A stretch of DNA of 64,000 bases from Bryobacteraceae bacterium (lineage in GTDB: Bacteria; Acidobacteriota; Terriglobia; Bryobacterales; Bryobacteraceae): the NCBI GenBank assembly GCA_026129905.1, contig JAHCHE010000020.1, positions 62,001 through 126,000 on the forward strand, in the 5' to 3' direction. Below, in pieces: positions 33,749 through 43,876 of the stretch; position 1 is the first letter of the stretch, and each line of letters begins with the position of its first letter. Both the position numbers and the translations under genes were made by a program. The notes below the pieces were generated by a model. That model ran no database searches. It worked only from the letters and a program-made list of their open reading frames with translations, and was not told the DNA's origin.

Positions 33749-36700
33749 ATGTTGATTGAACCAGAAGACGTCGAGAGGAAAAAGCGGTACGACACCAAGA
33801 CGGCCTGGAAAACGGCCGGGGCGTTTGGCGAAACCTTCGTGCACATTTTCTTGCACGACGCCCCCGGACGCGTTCGGTGGTCCCGTGTCGGACCCCTGAT
33901 CCTGGCGGCTGCGGCCGTCACTGCTTTCGTCGTCGAGGTCCGCACTTCCTGGCTGCAAGCGAAGGTGTTTTCCGCGGTTGCGGCTCGGATGACCTATTCG
34001 GTCGAGTCCGGCCCCAGCACCGCTCTCCGGCAGCCTGCCTCGGGCCCGTACGACGTTCGGCTGGGCCACGCTCGCGTGCCGGAGTTCGTACCCCGCTTGG
34101 TGGATGCCGGCTACGATGTGCAGCAGCAGGCCCGCCTGTCCGCCATGCTCGGCCGCCTCATCGGCTGGGGACTCTTCCCGGCCTATCACGAGAAATCACA
34201 GGCCGGTCTCCGCGTGTTCGGCCGCGACGGCGAGCTACTGTATTCCGTCCGCTTCCCGGAGCGCATCTACCGCAGCTTCGAGGAGATCCCGCCGATCGTC
34301 GTCCACACGATCCTCTACATCGAGGACCGCGAACTGCTCGACCAGCGCAACCGGCGCAAGAGTCCCGCCGTCGAATGGGACCGCCTCGGTAGAGCGACGC
34401 TGGGCTACGGCTTCAGCAAACTCTACTCGGGCGCCCGCGTCTCCGGCGGCAGCACTCTCGCCACGCAGATGGAGAAATTCCGCCACTCACCCGGCGGCCG
34501 GACCCAGTCGGCGGGCGAGAAAATGCGCCAGATGGCGTCGGCCTCGCTGCGGAGCTACCTTGACGGCGAGGACACGTTCGAGGCGCGCCGGCGGATCGTC
34601 TGCGAGTATCTCAACTCGGTTCCGCTGGCGGCGCGGGCCGGCTTCGGCGAGGTTCACGGCTTGGGCGACGGCTTGTGGGCGTGGTTCGGAGCCGACTTCG
34701 ATGAAACCAACCGCCTCCTTGCGGACATCGGCCCGGACACGGCCGTTTCCCCGGAACAGGCGCTGGCATACCGCCGCGTCCTGACCCTGCTGATGGCGAT
34801 CAAAAAGCCCGGCGCCTTCCTGCTCAACGAGTTCGACGGTCTGGTGGAAAGGTCTGAGAACTACCTCCGCGCCCTGGCCCGCGACGGCGTCATACCGCTG
34901 CAATTGCGCGAGTACGCCGCGGCCGCTCCCCTCGCCATATCCAACCGCGCCCCCGCGCCGCCGGCGGTCCGGTTCGCCGACCGCAAAGGCCGGGACGCCG
35001 TTCGCATCGAGTTGCTCCAACGGTTGGGTTTGCAGTCCACCTACGACCTCGACCGGCTGGATCTCGACGTCAGCGCGACGCTCGACCCCCCGGCCCAGAA
35101 GCGCGTCACCGAAACCCTCCAGAGCCTCACGGACCCCGAGTATGCCGCTGTCGCCGGCCTGCGGCAGAGCCGCCTGCTCCTGCGGGGCGACCCCTCGTCG
35201 GTAATTTACAGCGTCACGGTCTACGAGCGGGGTCCCGGCTATAACCGCTTGCGCGTCCAGGCCGATAACTACGACCAGCCGCTCAACATTAGCGAAGGCA
35301 CCAAGCTCGAACTCGGCTCGACGGCCAAGCTCCGCACCCTGATCTCCTACCTCAAGATCGTCGCCGAGTTGCATGAGAAATACGCCGGCCTTTCCGTCGC
35401 GGAACTGCGCACCGCCGACGCCCCGCAGGATCGCCTCACCCAATGGGTGATCGCCTGGCTGGCCCAGGACGCCGACCGCGGCCTCCCCGCGATGCTCGAA
35501 GCCGCGATGCTCCGGAGTTATTCGGCCAGTCCCGGCGAGGCGTTCTTTACCGGCGGCGGACTGCACACCTTCTCCAACTTCGAGTCCAAGGACAACGGGC
35601 GCATCATGACCGTCCGGGAGGCGTTCGAGCGCTCGGTCAACCTCGTCTTCATCCGGCTGATGCGCGACATCGCGCAGTACCACACCTGGCGGCTTCCCAC
35701 GTTCTCCGAGGCTCTGCTGCGCGACTCGTCTCACCTCGGCCGGCGCGACTATCTCACCCGCTTCGCCGACCGCGAGGGTTCGCAATTCCTCAGCGGCTTC
35801 TACCAGAAGTATGAAGGTCTCAAGCCGGACGAAACGCTACAGAAGTTCGTCGACAGCATCTACAAGACGCCCAAGCGCCTGGCCGTCATTTACCGCTCGG
35901 TTCGGCCCAACGATGGCCCCAACGCCTTCGCCGCGTTCCTCATCGCCAACATGCTGAATCCGAACCTCTCGGACAAGCTGATGAACGACCTGTACACGAG
36001 CTACGCCCCTGGCCGCTTCAACCTCAACGACCGGGCCTTCCTCGCCGGCGTCCACCCATTGGAGCTATGGCTGGTCGAATACAAGACCCGGTATCCGGAA
36101 GCCGGGCTTTCCGAGATCCTGAAAGCCAGCGCCGCCACCCGCCAGGAGTCCTACGAATGGCTCTTTAAGGCCCGGAACAAGAGCGCTCAGGACCGCGCCA
36201 TCCGCATTCTACTCGAGGTGGAAGCGTTCGACCGCCTCCACCCCGACTGGAAATCCCAAGGATATCCGTTCGCCCGCCTCGTGCCTTCGTTCGCCACGGC
36301 CATTGGATCCTCGGGCGACACCCCCGGCGCTCTCGCCGAGTTGATGGGAGTCATCGTCAACGGAGGCGTCCGTCTTCCAGCCGTTCGCATCGAATCGCTG
36401 CGCTTCGCCGCCGCGACGCCGTTCGAGACCAGTCTCGCCCGCCGCTTGAGTGAGGGCGAGCGCGTCCTGCCGGCTGCCGTGGCCGAGTGCCTGGTCCGGG
36501 AGCTGGCCGGCGTCGTCCAGAAAGGCACCGGCCGGCGAGCGTTCGGCGCGCTGGCGAAAGCGGGCGTCCCCGACGTCGTTGTCGGCGGAAAAACCGGCAC
36601 CGGCGACAATCGTTTCGAGACCTACGCCCGCGGCGGCAGGGCCATCGCCTCCCGTCCCATCAACCGCACGGCGACCTTCGTCTTCTACATCGGCGACCGT

Positions 36701-36979
36701 CTTTTCGGAACCATCACCGCCTTCGTCCCCGGAGAACAGGCCGGCGGCTACGAATTCACCAGTTCGCTCCCGGTACAGATCTTCGTCGAACTAGCCCCCA
36801 CGCTGGCCCAACTGCTGAAATCCCCGGTGGACCAGCCGCCCGGCGAAAAGACTATAATGGCTGCGAATACCACAGTCCCTCGAAGGAGTGTCCCTGATGC
36901 CATTCGACCGACGGAGATTCCTGGCCTCGATGGCGGCGGCCCCGATGTTCGTGCCCCGGAGCGCGTGGGGAGCCAATGA
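33749..36979 (+). CDS. Divergent class A penicillin-binding protein (GT51 transglycosylase plus transpeptidase)
   Basis: A 1076-residue bifunctional peptidoglycan synthase-like protein, longer than the usual 650-900. One membrane helix (LILAAAAVTAFVVEV) lies near 50. The GT51 domain has the catalytic Glu192 in ILYIEDRELLDQ and the GGSTLATQMEKF motif. The penicillin-binding domain has SxxK as STAK (Ser524, Lys527) and KTGT at Lys948-Thr951; a standard SxN is not obvious (SYS near 590). About 280 residues with no family mark I recognise separate these. ATG 33749 has GGGAG upstream. The frame runs 83 bases into the next gene, so the last 27 residues may be an accident of a missing stop. Confidence 0.82.
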   Translation: MLIEPEDVERKKRYDTKTAWKTAGAFGETFVHIFLHDAPGRVRWSRVGPLILAAAAVTAFVVEVRTSWLQAKVFSAVAARMTYSVESGPSTALRQPASGPYDVRLGHARVPEFVPRLVDAGYDVQQQARLSAMLGRLIGWGLFPAYHEKSQAGLRVFGRDGELLYSVRFPERIYRSFEEIPPIVVHTILYIEDRELLDQRNRRKSPAVEWDRLGRATLGYGFSKLYSGARVSGGSTLATQMEKFRHSPGGRTQSAGEKMRQMASASLRSYLDGEDTFEARRRIVCEYLNSVPLAARAGFGEVHGLGDGLWAWFGADFDETNRLLADIGPDTAVSPEQALAYRRVLTLLMAIKKPGAFLLNEFDGLVERSENYLRALARDGVIPLQLREYAAAAPLAISNRAPAPPAVRFADRKGRDAVRIELLQRLGLQSTYDLDRLDLDVSATLDPPAQKRVTETLQSLTDPEYAAVAGLRQSRLLLRGDPSSVIYSVTVYERGPGYNRLRVQADNYDQPLNISEGTKLELGSTAKLRTLISYLKIVAELHEKYAGLSVAELRTADAPQDRLTQWVIAWLAQDADRGLPAMLEAAMLRSYSASPGEAFFTGGGLHTFSNFESKDNGRIMTVREAFERSVNLVFIRLMRDIAQYHTWRLPTFSEALLRDSSHLGRRDYLTRFADREGSQFLSGFYQKYEGLKPDETLQKFVDSIYKTPKRLAVIYRSVRPNDGPNAFAAFLIANMLNPNLSDKLMNDLYTSYAPGRFNLNDRAFLAGVHPLELWLVEYKTRYPEAGLSEILKASAATRQESYEWLFKARNKSAQDRAIRILLEVEAFDRLHPDWKSQGYPFARLVPSFATAIGSSGDTPGALAELMGVIVNGGVRLPAVRIESLRFAAATPFETSLARRLSEGERVLPAAVAECLVRELAGVVQKGTGRRAFGALAKAGVPDVVVGGKTGTGDNRFETYARGGRAIASRPINRTATFVFYIGDRLFGTITAFVPGEQAGGYEFTSSLPVQIFVELAPTLAQLLKSPVDQPPGEKTIMAANTTVPRRSVPDAIRPTEIPGLDGGGPDVRAPERVGSQ
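36828..36858 (+). promoter_or_regulatory. Candidate promoter for the Gfo/Idh/MocA gene inside the preceding gene
   Basis: A perfect TATAAT (36853-36858) lies 39 bases before the ATG at 36897. TGGACC (36828-36833) is a 4-of-6 -35 match at a 19-base spacing, slightly long. If used, transcription starts near 36865, within the 3' end of the penicillin-binding protein gene. Confidence 0.4.
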
Positions 36980-38063
36980 CCGCGTTGCGTACGGCCTGAT
37001 CGCGGCGGGCGGCCGAGGCCGCTATCTCAACCAAAAATTCCAGGCGCTCGGCGCGCGGTGCGTCGCGATTTGCGACGTCTACCAGCCTTACATTGACCTC
37101 GCGAAGAAGGATTCGCCCGACGCCAAGACTTTCATCGACTACAACGAACTCCTCGCCGAGCCCGGCATCGACGCCGTCGTCCTGGCCGGGCCCGACCATC
37201 ACCACTGTCCGATGCTCCTGGCCTCCCTCAAGGCCAAAAAGGACGTGTACGCCGAGAAGCCGCTCTCCTGGTCGCTCGAGGAAAGCGACATCATGGTGAA
37301 AGCCGTCCGCAACAGCGACCGCATCGTCCAGATCGGCATGCAGCGGCGCAGCGCCCCCTCCATCCTGCGGGCCAAGAGCCTCGTTGACGAGGGCCTGCTC
37401 GGAAAAATCACGCTCGTGAAGCCGCAGTGGCATTGGAACGTCTCCCGGCCGCTCGACAACTCCGCTCTCGCCGGCAACCTGGACTGGCAGCGCTTCCTTG
37501 GCAGCGCCCCCAAGCGCGACCTCGAGCCCATGCGCTTCCGCCGCTGGCGCGTCTTCAAGGATTACGCCGGAGGCAACATGACCGACCAGGGAACCCACCT
37601 CATGGACGTCGTGCAGTGGTTCACCCGCTCCGGACCACCGGTTTCCGCCGTCGCGCAGGGCTACGTGGCCAAGATGGAAGGCGCCGAGCACCCCGACGTT
37701 TTCTCGGCCGTCTTCGAGTTCAAGGACTTCATGGCCACCTGGACGCTCGACTACTGCAACGCCTACGAGAACGGCTGGTCGATCACCTTCATGGGCGACG
37801 AAGGCACGATGATCCTGGACGAGGAGGGATTCCGCGTTTACGCCGAACCGTGGGACAAGAATCCCGAGCCGATCTTCATGGGCCGCTCCCCCGTGCCGGT
37901 GGAGAGCCACATTCAGAACTTCCTGGACTGCACGAAGTCGCGCCAACAGCCGACCTGCACCGTCGAGATCGCCGCCGCCGCGGTATCCGGGCCGCACCTG
38001 GCCAACCTTGCGATGTTCCAGGGGCGCAAAGTCAAGATGTCCGAGGTTACGAAGACCTCGTAA
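36897..38063 (+). CDS. Gfo/Idh/MocA-family oxidoreductase, Tat-exported
   Basis: A 388-residue NAD(P)-dependent oxidoreductase of the sugar/inositol dehydrogenase superfamily. [18 protein letters not shown] is a twin-arginine signal. The Rossmann domain follows ([38 protein letters not shown]), then [13 protein letters not shown] with the conserved Lys, and the C-terminal substrate domain ([18 protein letters not shown]). An AAGGAG site lies 8 bases before ATG 36897. The substrate is unknown. Its end overlaps the end of convergent thiG by 17 bases. Confidence 0.93.
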   Translation: MPFDRRRFLASMAAAPMFVPRSAWGANDRVAYGLIAAGGRGRYLNQKFQALGARCVAICDVYQPYIDLAKKDSPDAKTFIDYNELLAEPGIDAVVLAGPDHHHCPMLLASLKAKKDVYAEKPLSWSLEESDIMVKAVRNSDRIVQIGMQRRSAPSILRAKSLVDEGLLGKITLVKPQWHWNVSRPLDNSALAGNLDWQRFLGSAPKRDLEPMRFRRWRVFKDYAGGNMTDQGTHLMDVVQWFTRSGPPVSAVAQGYVAKMEGAEHPDVFSAVFEFKDFMATWTLDYCNAYENGWSITFMGDEGTMILDEEGFRVYAEPWDKNPEPIFMGRSPVPVESHIQNFLDCTKSRQQPTCTVEIAAAAVSGPHLANLAMFQGRKVKMSEVTKTS

Positions 38064-38832
38064 CCACACCATCGAGCGGGCTGCTCGCCGTGGCGTAAAG
38101 CTTCCGCGGAATGCGGCCCGCTTCAAACGCCAGCCGCCCCGCCGTCACGGCGTACTTCATCGCCAGAGCCATCTTCTCCGGCTCGTCCGCCCCGGCGATG
38201 GCCGTGTTCATCAGGATGCCGTCGTAGCCCAACTCCATCGCCAGCGTCGCGTCGGATGCCGTGCCCACTCCCGCGTCCACGATGAGCGGCACGGTGGTGA
38301 TCATCTCGCGCAGAATGCGGAGGCTCGAGACGTTCTGTATGCCCATGCCCGAGCCGATCGGAGCTCCTAGCGGCATTACCGCGGCCGCCCCGGCATCCGC
38401 CAGTTTCTTGGCGAAGATCAGATCGTCGTTGGTGTAGGGCAGCACGACGAAGCCTTCCTTTACCAGGACGCGCGTCGCCTCCAGCAGTCCCTCGTTGTCC
38501 GGGAACAGCGTCCGCTCGTCGCCGATCACCTCGAGCTTCACCCAGTTCGACAATCCCACTTCCCGGGCCAGCCTCGCGGTGCGGATCGCCTCTTCGGCCG
38601 AATAGCATCCCGCGGTGTTCGGCAGAATGAAGAACTTCGACCGGTCGATGTAATCGAGCAGGGATTCTTTCGATTTGTCGGTGAGATTCACCCGCCGGAC
38701 CGCCACCGTCACCATGTCCGCGCCTGAAGCGGCGTGGCAGCGCGCCATTTCCTGAAAGGACCGGTACTTCCCCGTCCCGACAATTAGCCGCGAGCCGAAC
38801 TCGCGGTCGGCAATTTTCAACGTGTCAGACAT
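38047..38832 (-). CDS. thiG: Thiazole synthase ThiG
   Basis: ThiG forms the thiazole ring of thiamine from deoxyxylulose phosphate, dehydroglycine and sulfur carried by ThiS. The 261-residue TIM barrel shows [13 protein letters not shown], the [20 protein letters not shown] motif, the [14 protein letters not shown] strand, [12 protein letters not shown], and [21 protein letters not shown] 38832 gives the usual N-terminus; the frame is open 23 codons further. No thiS, thiH/thiO or thiF lies next to it, so thiG is isolated here. Confidence 0.96.
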   Translation of the reverse strand: MSDTLKIADREFGSRLIVGTGKYRSFQEMARCHAASGADMVTVAVRRVNLTDKSKESLLDYIDRSKFFILPNTAGCYSAEEAIRTARLAREVGLSNWVKLEVIGDERTLFPDNEGLLEATRVLVKEGFVVLPYTNDDLIFAKKLADAGAAAVMPLGAPIGSGMGIQNVSSLRILREMITTVPLIVDAGVGTASDATLAMELGYDGILMNTAIAGADEPEKMALAMKYAVTAGRLAFEAGRIPRKLYATASSPLDGVVTRSS

Positions 38833-38919
38833 TGCTACTACCGATTCTACTGTAGGGAGAGATCCTGCCCGCTCAACGGCCAGCGACGCCAAGGTGCGCA
38901 CCCGCGCGCCTGGGCCTCG

Positions 38920-40113
38920 CTACCGCCGCGACGAGTTCCTGCCCGGCATGATCGAGAAGCCCTGAAGGAATCGTTTCTTCAGCGGCCGGGGCGTCGAGTC
39001 CGGCGCCAGTATCCGCCGGGCGGTGGCGTACAGACGAGCGCCGAGCTCGCTGCCCACGTCGATGGGACGCGCCTCCACCAGCGACTTGTGCACCGAGCTA
39101 TAGGCATTAGGGAAGACCTCGTAGACCGGCGTTTCCAGGATGTCCTCGATTTGCGCCACCGGAATGGCGCTCTGTTTGTGAAAACGGTTCAGCAGGATGC
39201 TGATGCGGTCGCCAAGATCCATCTGGCGCAGGAAGTTGATGCGGTCGCGGGCCAGGTGCAGCGGCGGAATCTCCGGCGTGGTGACGATGAAGATGCGCTT
39301 GGATTCGTGCATCAGCTCGATGGAGTACTTCTCCAAGTTTCCCGACAGATCGGCGCAAATGACCGTGTACAGCCGCCGGGCGAAAGTGAGCAGTCGCTCG
39401 ATCTGCACCGGTTGGATGCGCACCCCGGGCGTCGGCCGGCCGGCCGGTAGAATGTGGAGTGCGCCAAGGTCATTCACTAACTGCGGCCATAGGCTTTCGT
39501 CCAGGTTGTCCGCCATCTCCACCGCGTCCACGACGGAATACGCGCTGGTCAGCTTCAGCATGAACGCGACCAGACCGCTGTTCAGATCGAAATCCGTCAG
39601 TAGTACGTTTGTTTTCGGCTGCGCCGCGAACGCCACGCTCAAGTTCAGCGCCAGCGTCGACGCGCCCACCCCAGGCTTGGCCGGCAGAAACGAAAACATC
39701 AGGTCCGTCGAATCGAACGAAAGCTGCGTCTTGGCGAGATGCTCCTTCACCCGTTCCGCCAGCGACTGAAGCAGCGCATTCTCGAACGGAATCGGCACAA
39801 ACTCCCGAATCCCCGCTTTCATCAACTCCAGCAGCACCGCCGAGTTCAGGTTCAGGTACCGTCCGACCGCCACCACCGGCACTCCCGGAATCGTCGCTTC
39901 GATTGCCCGCGCCAGCGCCAGCGCCTTCTCAAGGTCGTCCACGCCCGTGAACACTACCTGCGGCGCGTGCGCTCGCAGGATTCTTGACAGGTCATTTTTT
40001 TCCGGGTAGTGCGCTACCCAACGCATCAGCGCCAGTCGCGCCGTCGCTTGAAAAGCGTTCTCCAGCTTTTCCTTGGTCTCCAGGTCAGCGCCGACGATGA
40101 TTGCTCGCAGCAT
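38920..40113 (-). CDS. TadZ/CpaE-like MinD-family ATPase
   Basis: A 397-residue protein with an N-terminal receiver-like domain (about 1-120: MLRAIIVGADLETKEKLENA, VVFTGVDDLEKAL) and a C-terminal MinD/ParA-type ATPase. The P-loop reads PAKPGVGASTLALNLS, with Ala where the second, catalytic Lys of a deviant Walker A motif (GKS/T) normally sits; atypical P-loops are known in TadZ/CpaE proteins. LLTDFDLNSGLVAF gives Walker A' partners. These proteins place Tad/Flp pilus machinery at a cell pole, but no other tad gene is in the window. ATG 40113 gives the family N-terminus. Confidence 0.85.
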   Translation of the reverse strand: MLRAIIVGADLETKEKLENAFQATARLALMRWVAHYPEKNDLSRILRAHAPQVVFTGVDDLEKALALARAIEATIPGVPVVAVGRYLNLNSAVLLELMKAGIREFVPIPFENALLQSLAERVKEHLAKTQLSFDSTDLMFSFLPAKPGVGASTLALNLSVAFAAQPKTNVLLTDFDLNSGLVAFMLKLTSAYSVVDAVEMADNLDESLWPQLVNDLGALHILPAGRPTPGVRIQPVQIERLLTFARRLYTVICADLSGNLEKYSIELMHESKRIFIVTTPEIPPLHLARDRINFLRQMDLGDRISILLNRFHKQSAIPVAQIEDILETPVYEVFPNAYSSVHKSLVEARPIDVGSELGARLYATARRILAPDSTPRPLKKRFLQGFSIMPGRNSSRR

Positions 40114-40258
40114 GGGTGTTGGAGGGTCATCGGCTCTTGTCAAATAGCCGTCATCGCCTCTCACCCTACATCGGAACTTTGGGCCGCCACCTTTAGGGCC
40201 ATCGCCGCGCCCGATCTGAAGCGATTCCTAATAGATTGGAAGCGGTTTTCACAAGGCC

Positions 40259-40625
40259 ATGCAATCGCCGACATACATCGCCTTCCTGTGCGCCATTGCG
40301 TCGGCTGCCGCCGCCGACTTGCCCGTCCGCGGCCGACCTCCCGCTTGCCGAGAAGTTCGTCCGCGAAGTCTTTCCCAAAGAAGGGTCCTGGGGCAAGACC
40401 ACGTTCGCGCTGCTCCGCGCCTACCCCGAATTCGACGACGCCGGGCAAGTATCCCCGACAACGAAGGCATCTAACTGCCGGAGTTACTGCCCGCTCCACT
40501 CTAAGGTCCACGAAGTGCTTCGGCTTGATCGACGAGCATTCAGACGCGGCAGGAACAAGGCGGAACTCTTCGTCGGCGAAGTGCGCAAGCTTCGCGACCA
40601 CACGAGCCCGGCTTCCTGTAGGTGA
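40259..40625 (+). pseudogene. Possible decayed exported-protein gene
   Basis: An ATG at 40259 opens a credible signal peptide (MQSPTYIAFLCAIASAAAAD). Directly after it, the plausible continuation (LAEKFVREVFPKEGSWGKTT, then ALLRAYPEFDDAG) is in another reading frame, which stays open to 40625. This fits a frameshifted remnant; I do not recognise the family. The flanks 40114-40258 and 40626-40887 hold nothing I can support. Confidence 0.3.
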
Positions 40626-40887
40626 CGCATCGGCCAACAAGCCCGGCGTCACCCGGCGCGGAAGCCCCCGGCTTTCGCCTGCATCAGCGCCCTCCCGGTC
40701 GGCACGATCCGCAGGGAGTCGATCTGCCGCAGCCGTTCGAGCAGTCGCTTCCCGGAAGGAAGCCGCCTCGATCTCGACCTCCTCGAGTTCCTGGCCGCTG
40801 TGGCGACCGTGGCGCTGCTCCGCCTGCTGTCGCGCGCGCGGCTCGCCCCTGGCGCCCTGTTCGCCTCCCTCCTGCCCGCCGCCGCCC

Positions 40888-43422
40888 TTACTCGCTCCGC
40901 AGCAGCCGGCCGCACTCCTCGCGGGCGCCGCGCGCCGCGGGCGCAACCGTCGCTACCATCGCTACCAAAGCGAGAATGCCGATCACCGTTATGTACGCCG
41001 CCGGCGCCGCTGGAGTGATGCCGAATAGCATGGCCTGCGTGAACCTGGCGCCCCAAAGCGCGAATAGGCAACCTGCGCCGCAGCCGATCGCGAAAGCCGA
41101 CAGGCTCTGCCGGTACACCAGCCGGCGGATGTCCGCCGGCGTTGCCCCGAGCGCCGCCCGTATGCCGAACTCGACCCTGCGCTGCTCGACAAAATACGCG
41201 AGCACGCCATAGATGCCGACGGCCGCCAGGCACAGCGCCAGGCCCCCGAGCGCCATGAAGATCATGGCAAAGGCGCGCTCCCTCGCCACGGAATTCCCAA
41301 CCTGTGCGCGGAGCGTGGTGACACGGAAGCTCAGGTTCGGATATTCGCGGTTGAGCAAGCTGATCACCGGCTGAACCGCCGCCTCGGCGCCCCCGCGTGA
41401 GTGAAGCCCAATCGCCGCCGAACCGGGTTGCTCCAGGTTCTGGACGAACGGAGTGTACACTGTCGGGGGCGGCGCCGCGCGCAGGTCCCGATACCTGGCG
41501 TCTTCCACAATCCCCACAATCTCGGCGGCGCGGGGAGCGGGATCGGCCATCGAGATCCTCCGACCGATCGCGTCCATGCTTCCAAAAGCGGTCTGGGCGA
41601 ACTTCGCGTTCACCACCGCCACGAACGGAGCGCTTTTCGAGTCGGCCTCGCGGAACGTCCGGCCGGCCAGCAGCCGCGTTCCGAATGTCCGGAAGTAATC
41701 GGGCGTGACGGCGTTGTAATGAATATGGACCGGCTTCCATCCCTCGGCGGTTTCCGCTTTGACGCTGAACTGCCACGTGCTGCCGGATATCGGCGTGACG
41801 TAGCACATGGCGGCGGAATCGATGATCGGGAGAGCCTGCATCCGTTCCAGCAATTGGCTGTAGAACGCCGGCCGCGCTTCCTCGGCTACGTGCGCGCGGC
41901 GGAGGTCGACCGCGGCCAGCGCCACGCTGTCGCGGTTGAAACCCATTTCCACCGCCAGCAGGTTGTGAAGCGTCGCCCCGAACAGAACGGCGCCGGCGAT
42001 GAGTACGACGGTAATGGCTATCTGCGCCGAGAGCAGGAACCGGCGCGCGCGCATCACGGACCCGGACATGGTCGCAGTCCCGCCCCTGAATGCGTCCGCC
42101 GGCGCAACGCGCGCCGCCCGCAACGCCGGCGCGAATCCGCACAGGACCGCGCTCAGCGTTCCGGCTGCGCAGGCAAACCCGAACACCGTCCAATCGAGCG
42201 ACAGGTCAAGGGCTACCGGGCTCAACTCGCTTGACGCAACGCGCATCAGCAATGCCGCGACGGAGCGGGAAAGGAGTACGCCGGCGCACGCGCCCGCAAA
42301 GGCGAGTGCGACGCTTTCGAGCCCGAGTTGCCGCATGATGCGGCCCCGCGACGCTCCCATCGCGATCCGCACGGCCATCTCCTTGTTGCGCGCGGTGGCC
42401 TGGGCCAGCAGAAGGTTTGCCACCGTGAACGACGCGAGCAACAGGAGCAGCAGCGCCACTGCCGAGAGAATCGTTAACGGCGGCTTCAACTCGCTCCGGA
42501 CATACGACACGCCCGAGGCCGCCGGCTCGAGCGCGAATCGCTGCGCCAGGTATTGCGAATGCACGTTGGCTGGCAGTTCCGACGGCAAGGTGGCGCGCAT
42601 GGCAATCGGAGAGAGGGCCGCCAACCGGCTCTGCGCCTGCTCCATGGTCACGCCGGGGCGCAGCCGGCCGAACCCCTGCAGCCAATAATGAATAGGATTC
42701 TTGAACGCGGAGTCTTTTCCGCGCACGTAGGGCTCCGCGGCGAGCGGCACGTAGACGTCGGCCGCGCGCCCCACTGTCAATCCGAAGAACCGGGGTGGCG
42801 TCACTCCAATGATCGTGAACGGTTTTCCCTCGAGGGTGAGCGTGCGCCCGATAGCGGCCTCATCCGCGGCGAACGCACGGCTCCAAAGGCTGTAGCTGAT
42901 GACGGCAACCGGCGTCCCCGCGGCGTCGCGTTCGTCTTCGGGGCCGAAAGTGCGGCCGGCGATGGCCTGGACGCCCAATGTGCGGAACGCCTCGCCCGAT
43001 GCGTATGCGCCTTGCGTCTCCCTGATCTCGCCGTTCAGCACGGCGTCGAAGTTGGCATCGGCGTACGCGAACGGCTCCGCCAGCACGTCCTGGTGATCGA
43101 GCACTTGCTTCCAGAGACCGCACGTAAGCGTCTCGTCTCCTTCGATATAACCCCAGTACATGAAATTGCCGACGCGCAGGTTCACGAGGCCGCCTGGGTC
43201 CTTTACCGGAAGCGCGCGCAGCACGAGCGCGTGCGCGATTGTGAAGATCGCCGTGTTGGCGCCGATGCCGAGCGCCAGCAGTATGACGATCAGGACGGCG
43301 ACCGTGCGGTTGCCGCGCAACGCCCGAACCGTATAGCGCACATCCTGCGCGAGCGTATCGAGCCACCCCGGTATCCCGGCAACTCCCGTGCGGTTGCCGC
43401 GCAAGCGATCCCAAAGCGCCAT
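40888..43422 (-). CDS. MacB/FtsX-type permease (ADOP family), copy 1
   Basis: An 844-residue permease with two MacB-PCD plus FtsX modules in tandem, the layout of acidobacterial orphan permeases. The first PCD starts after the helix VAVLIVILLALGIGANTAIF; FtsX helices lie around 290-420 (ILSAVALLLLLLASFTVANL). The second PCD includes LLSAQIAITVVLIAGAVLFG, and the final FtsX set includes LAAVGIYGVLAYFVEQRRVE and GIRAALGATPADIRRLV. No ATPase gene is adjacent. The ATG at 43422 has AGGAGAGGAG just upstream, giving a near-ideal ribosome site. Export of small molecules or lipids is likely for the superfamily; the substrate is unknown. Confidence 0.9.
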   Translation of the reverse strand: MALWDRLRGNRTGVAGIPGWLDTLAQDVRYTVRALRGNRTVAVLIVILLALGIGANTAIFTIAHALVLRALPVKDPGGLVNLRVGNFMYWGYIEGDETLTCGLWKQVLDHQDVLAEPFAYADANFDAVLNGEIRETQGAYASGEAFRTLGVQAIAGRTFGPEDERDAAGTPVAVISYSLWSRAFAADEAAIGRTLTLEGKPFTIIGVTPPRFFGLTVGRAADVYVPLAAEPYVRGKDSAFKNPIHYWLQGFGRLRPGVTMEQAQSRLAALSPIAMRATLPSELPANVHSQYLAQRFALEPAASGVSYVRSELKPPLTILSAVALLLLLLASFTVANLLLAQATARNKEMAVRIAMGASRGRIMRQLGLESVALAFAGACAGVLLSRSVAALLMRVASSELSPVALDLSLDWTVFGFACAAGTLSAVLCGFAPALRAARVAPADAFRGGTATMSGSVMRARRFLLSAQIAITVVLIAGAVLFGATLHNLLAVEMGFNRDSVALAAVDLRRAHVAEEARPAFYSQLLERMQALPIIDSAAMCYVTPISGSTWQFSVKAETAEGWKPVHIHYNAVTPDYFRTFGTRLLAGRTFREADSKSAPFVAVVNAKFAQTAFGSMDAIGRRISMADPAPRAAEIVGIVEDARYRDLRAAPPPTVYTPFVQNLEQPGSAAIGLHSRGGAEAAVQPVISLLNREYPNLSFRVTTLRAQVGNSVARERAFAMIFMALGGLALCLAAVGIYGVLAYFVEQRRVEFGIRAALGATPADIRRLVYRQSLSAFAIGCGAGCLFALWGARFTQAMLFGITPAAPAAYITVIGILALVAMVATVAPAARGAREECGRLLRSE

Positions 43423-43876
43423 GGTCTCCTCTCCTGGGTACCGCAGGAACCGGCCACCGCACGGCGTCTCCGCCACGCTTCTCTTGGCCGGTCTCAACGA
43501 ACGCGCCGGCCATCCTGGTGGCCGTCAAGGAGTACGCAAGGACGGCCCTATTTGTTCAACCGCAAGACGAGGCGCATCGAAACCAAAGCAATACATCCAG
43601 CCGAAGTACGGCGTACGCCCAATCAGGACTGCTCTCTACTCTCCGAGGATGGGCGCGTGGCGTGAGGTCGGATGAAGGACCGCGACTTCTGGGTGTTCGC
43701 ACGACGGAGGAAGGTGCTAATAATGGGAACGAATGTGCAGGGCCCGCCCGCGCAAGCAGAGCAGCTCGATTTATTCGAGAGTCCTGCGCTACGCACTCGG
43801 CGGATGACGTTGAGCGCTTCGATCTCGCCGCCGGCAGCCGATTCGGGGCGTCACTCGGGTGTTATCGAGGCAGCGC
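43423..43876. other. Mostly non-coding stretch between permease copy 1 and the glycosyltransferase
   Basis: About 450 bases. One weak open frame (43723-43971, plus strand, 82 codons) starts after GGAGGAAGG and reads MGTNVQGPPAQAEQLDLFE at its N-terminus. Its second half overlaps the glycosyltransferase gene antisense and loses any protein-like character. A short gene or a remnant is possible, but I would not call it. Confidence 0.35.
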
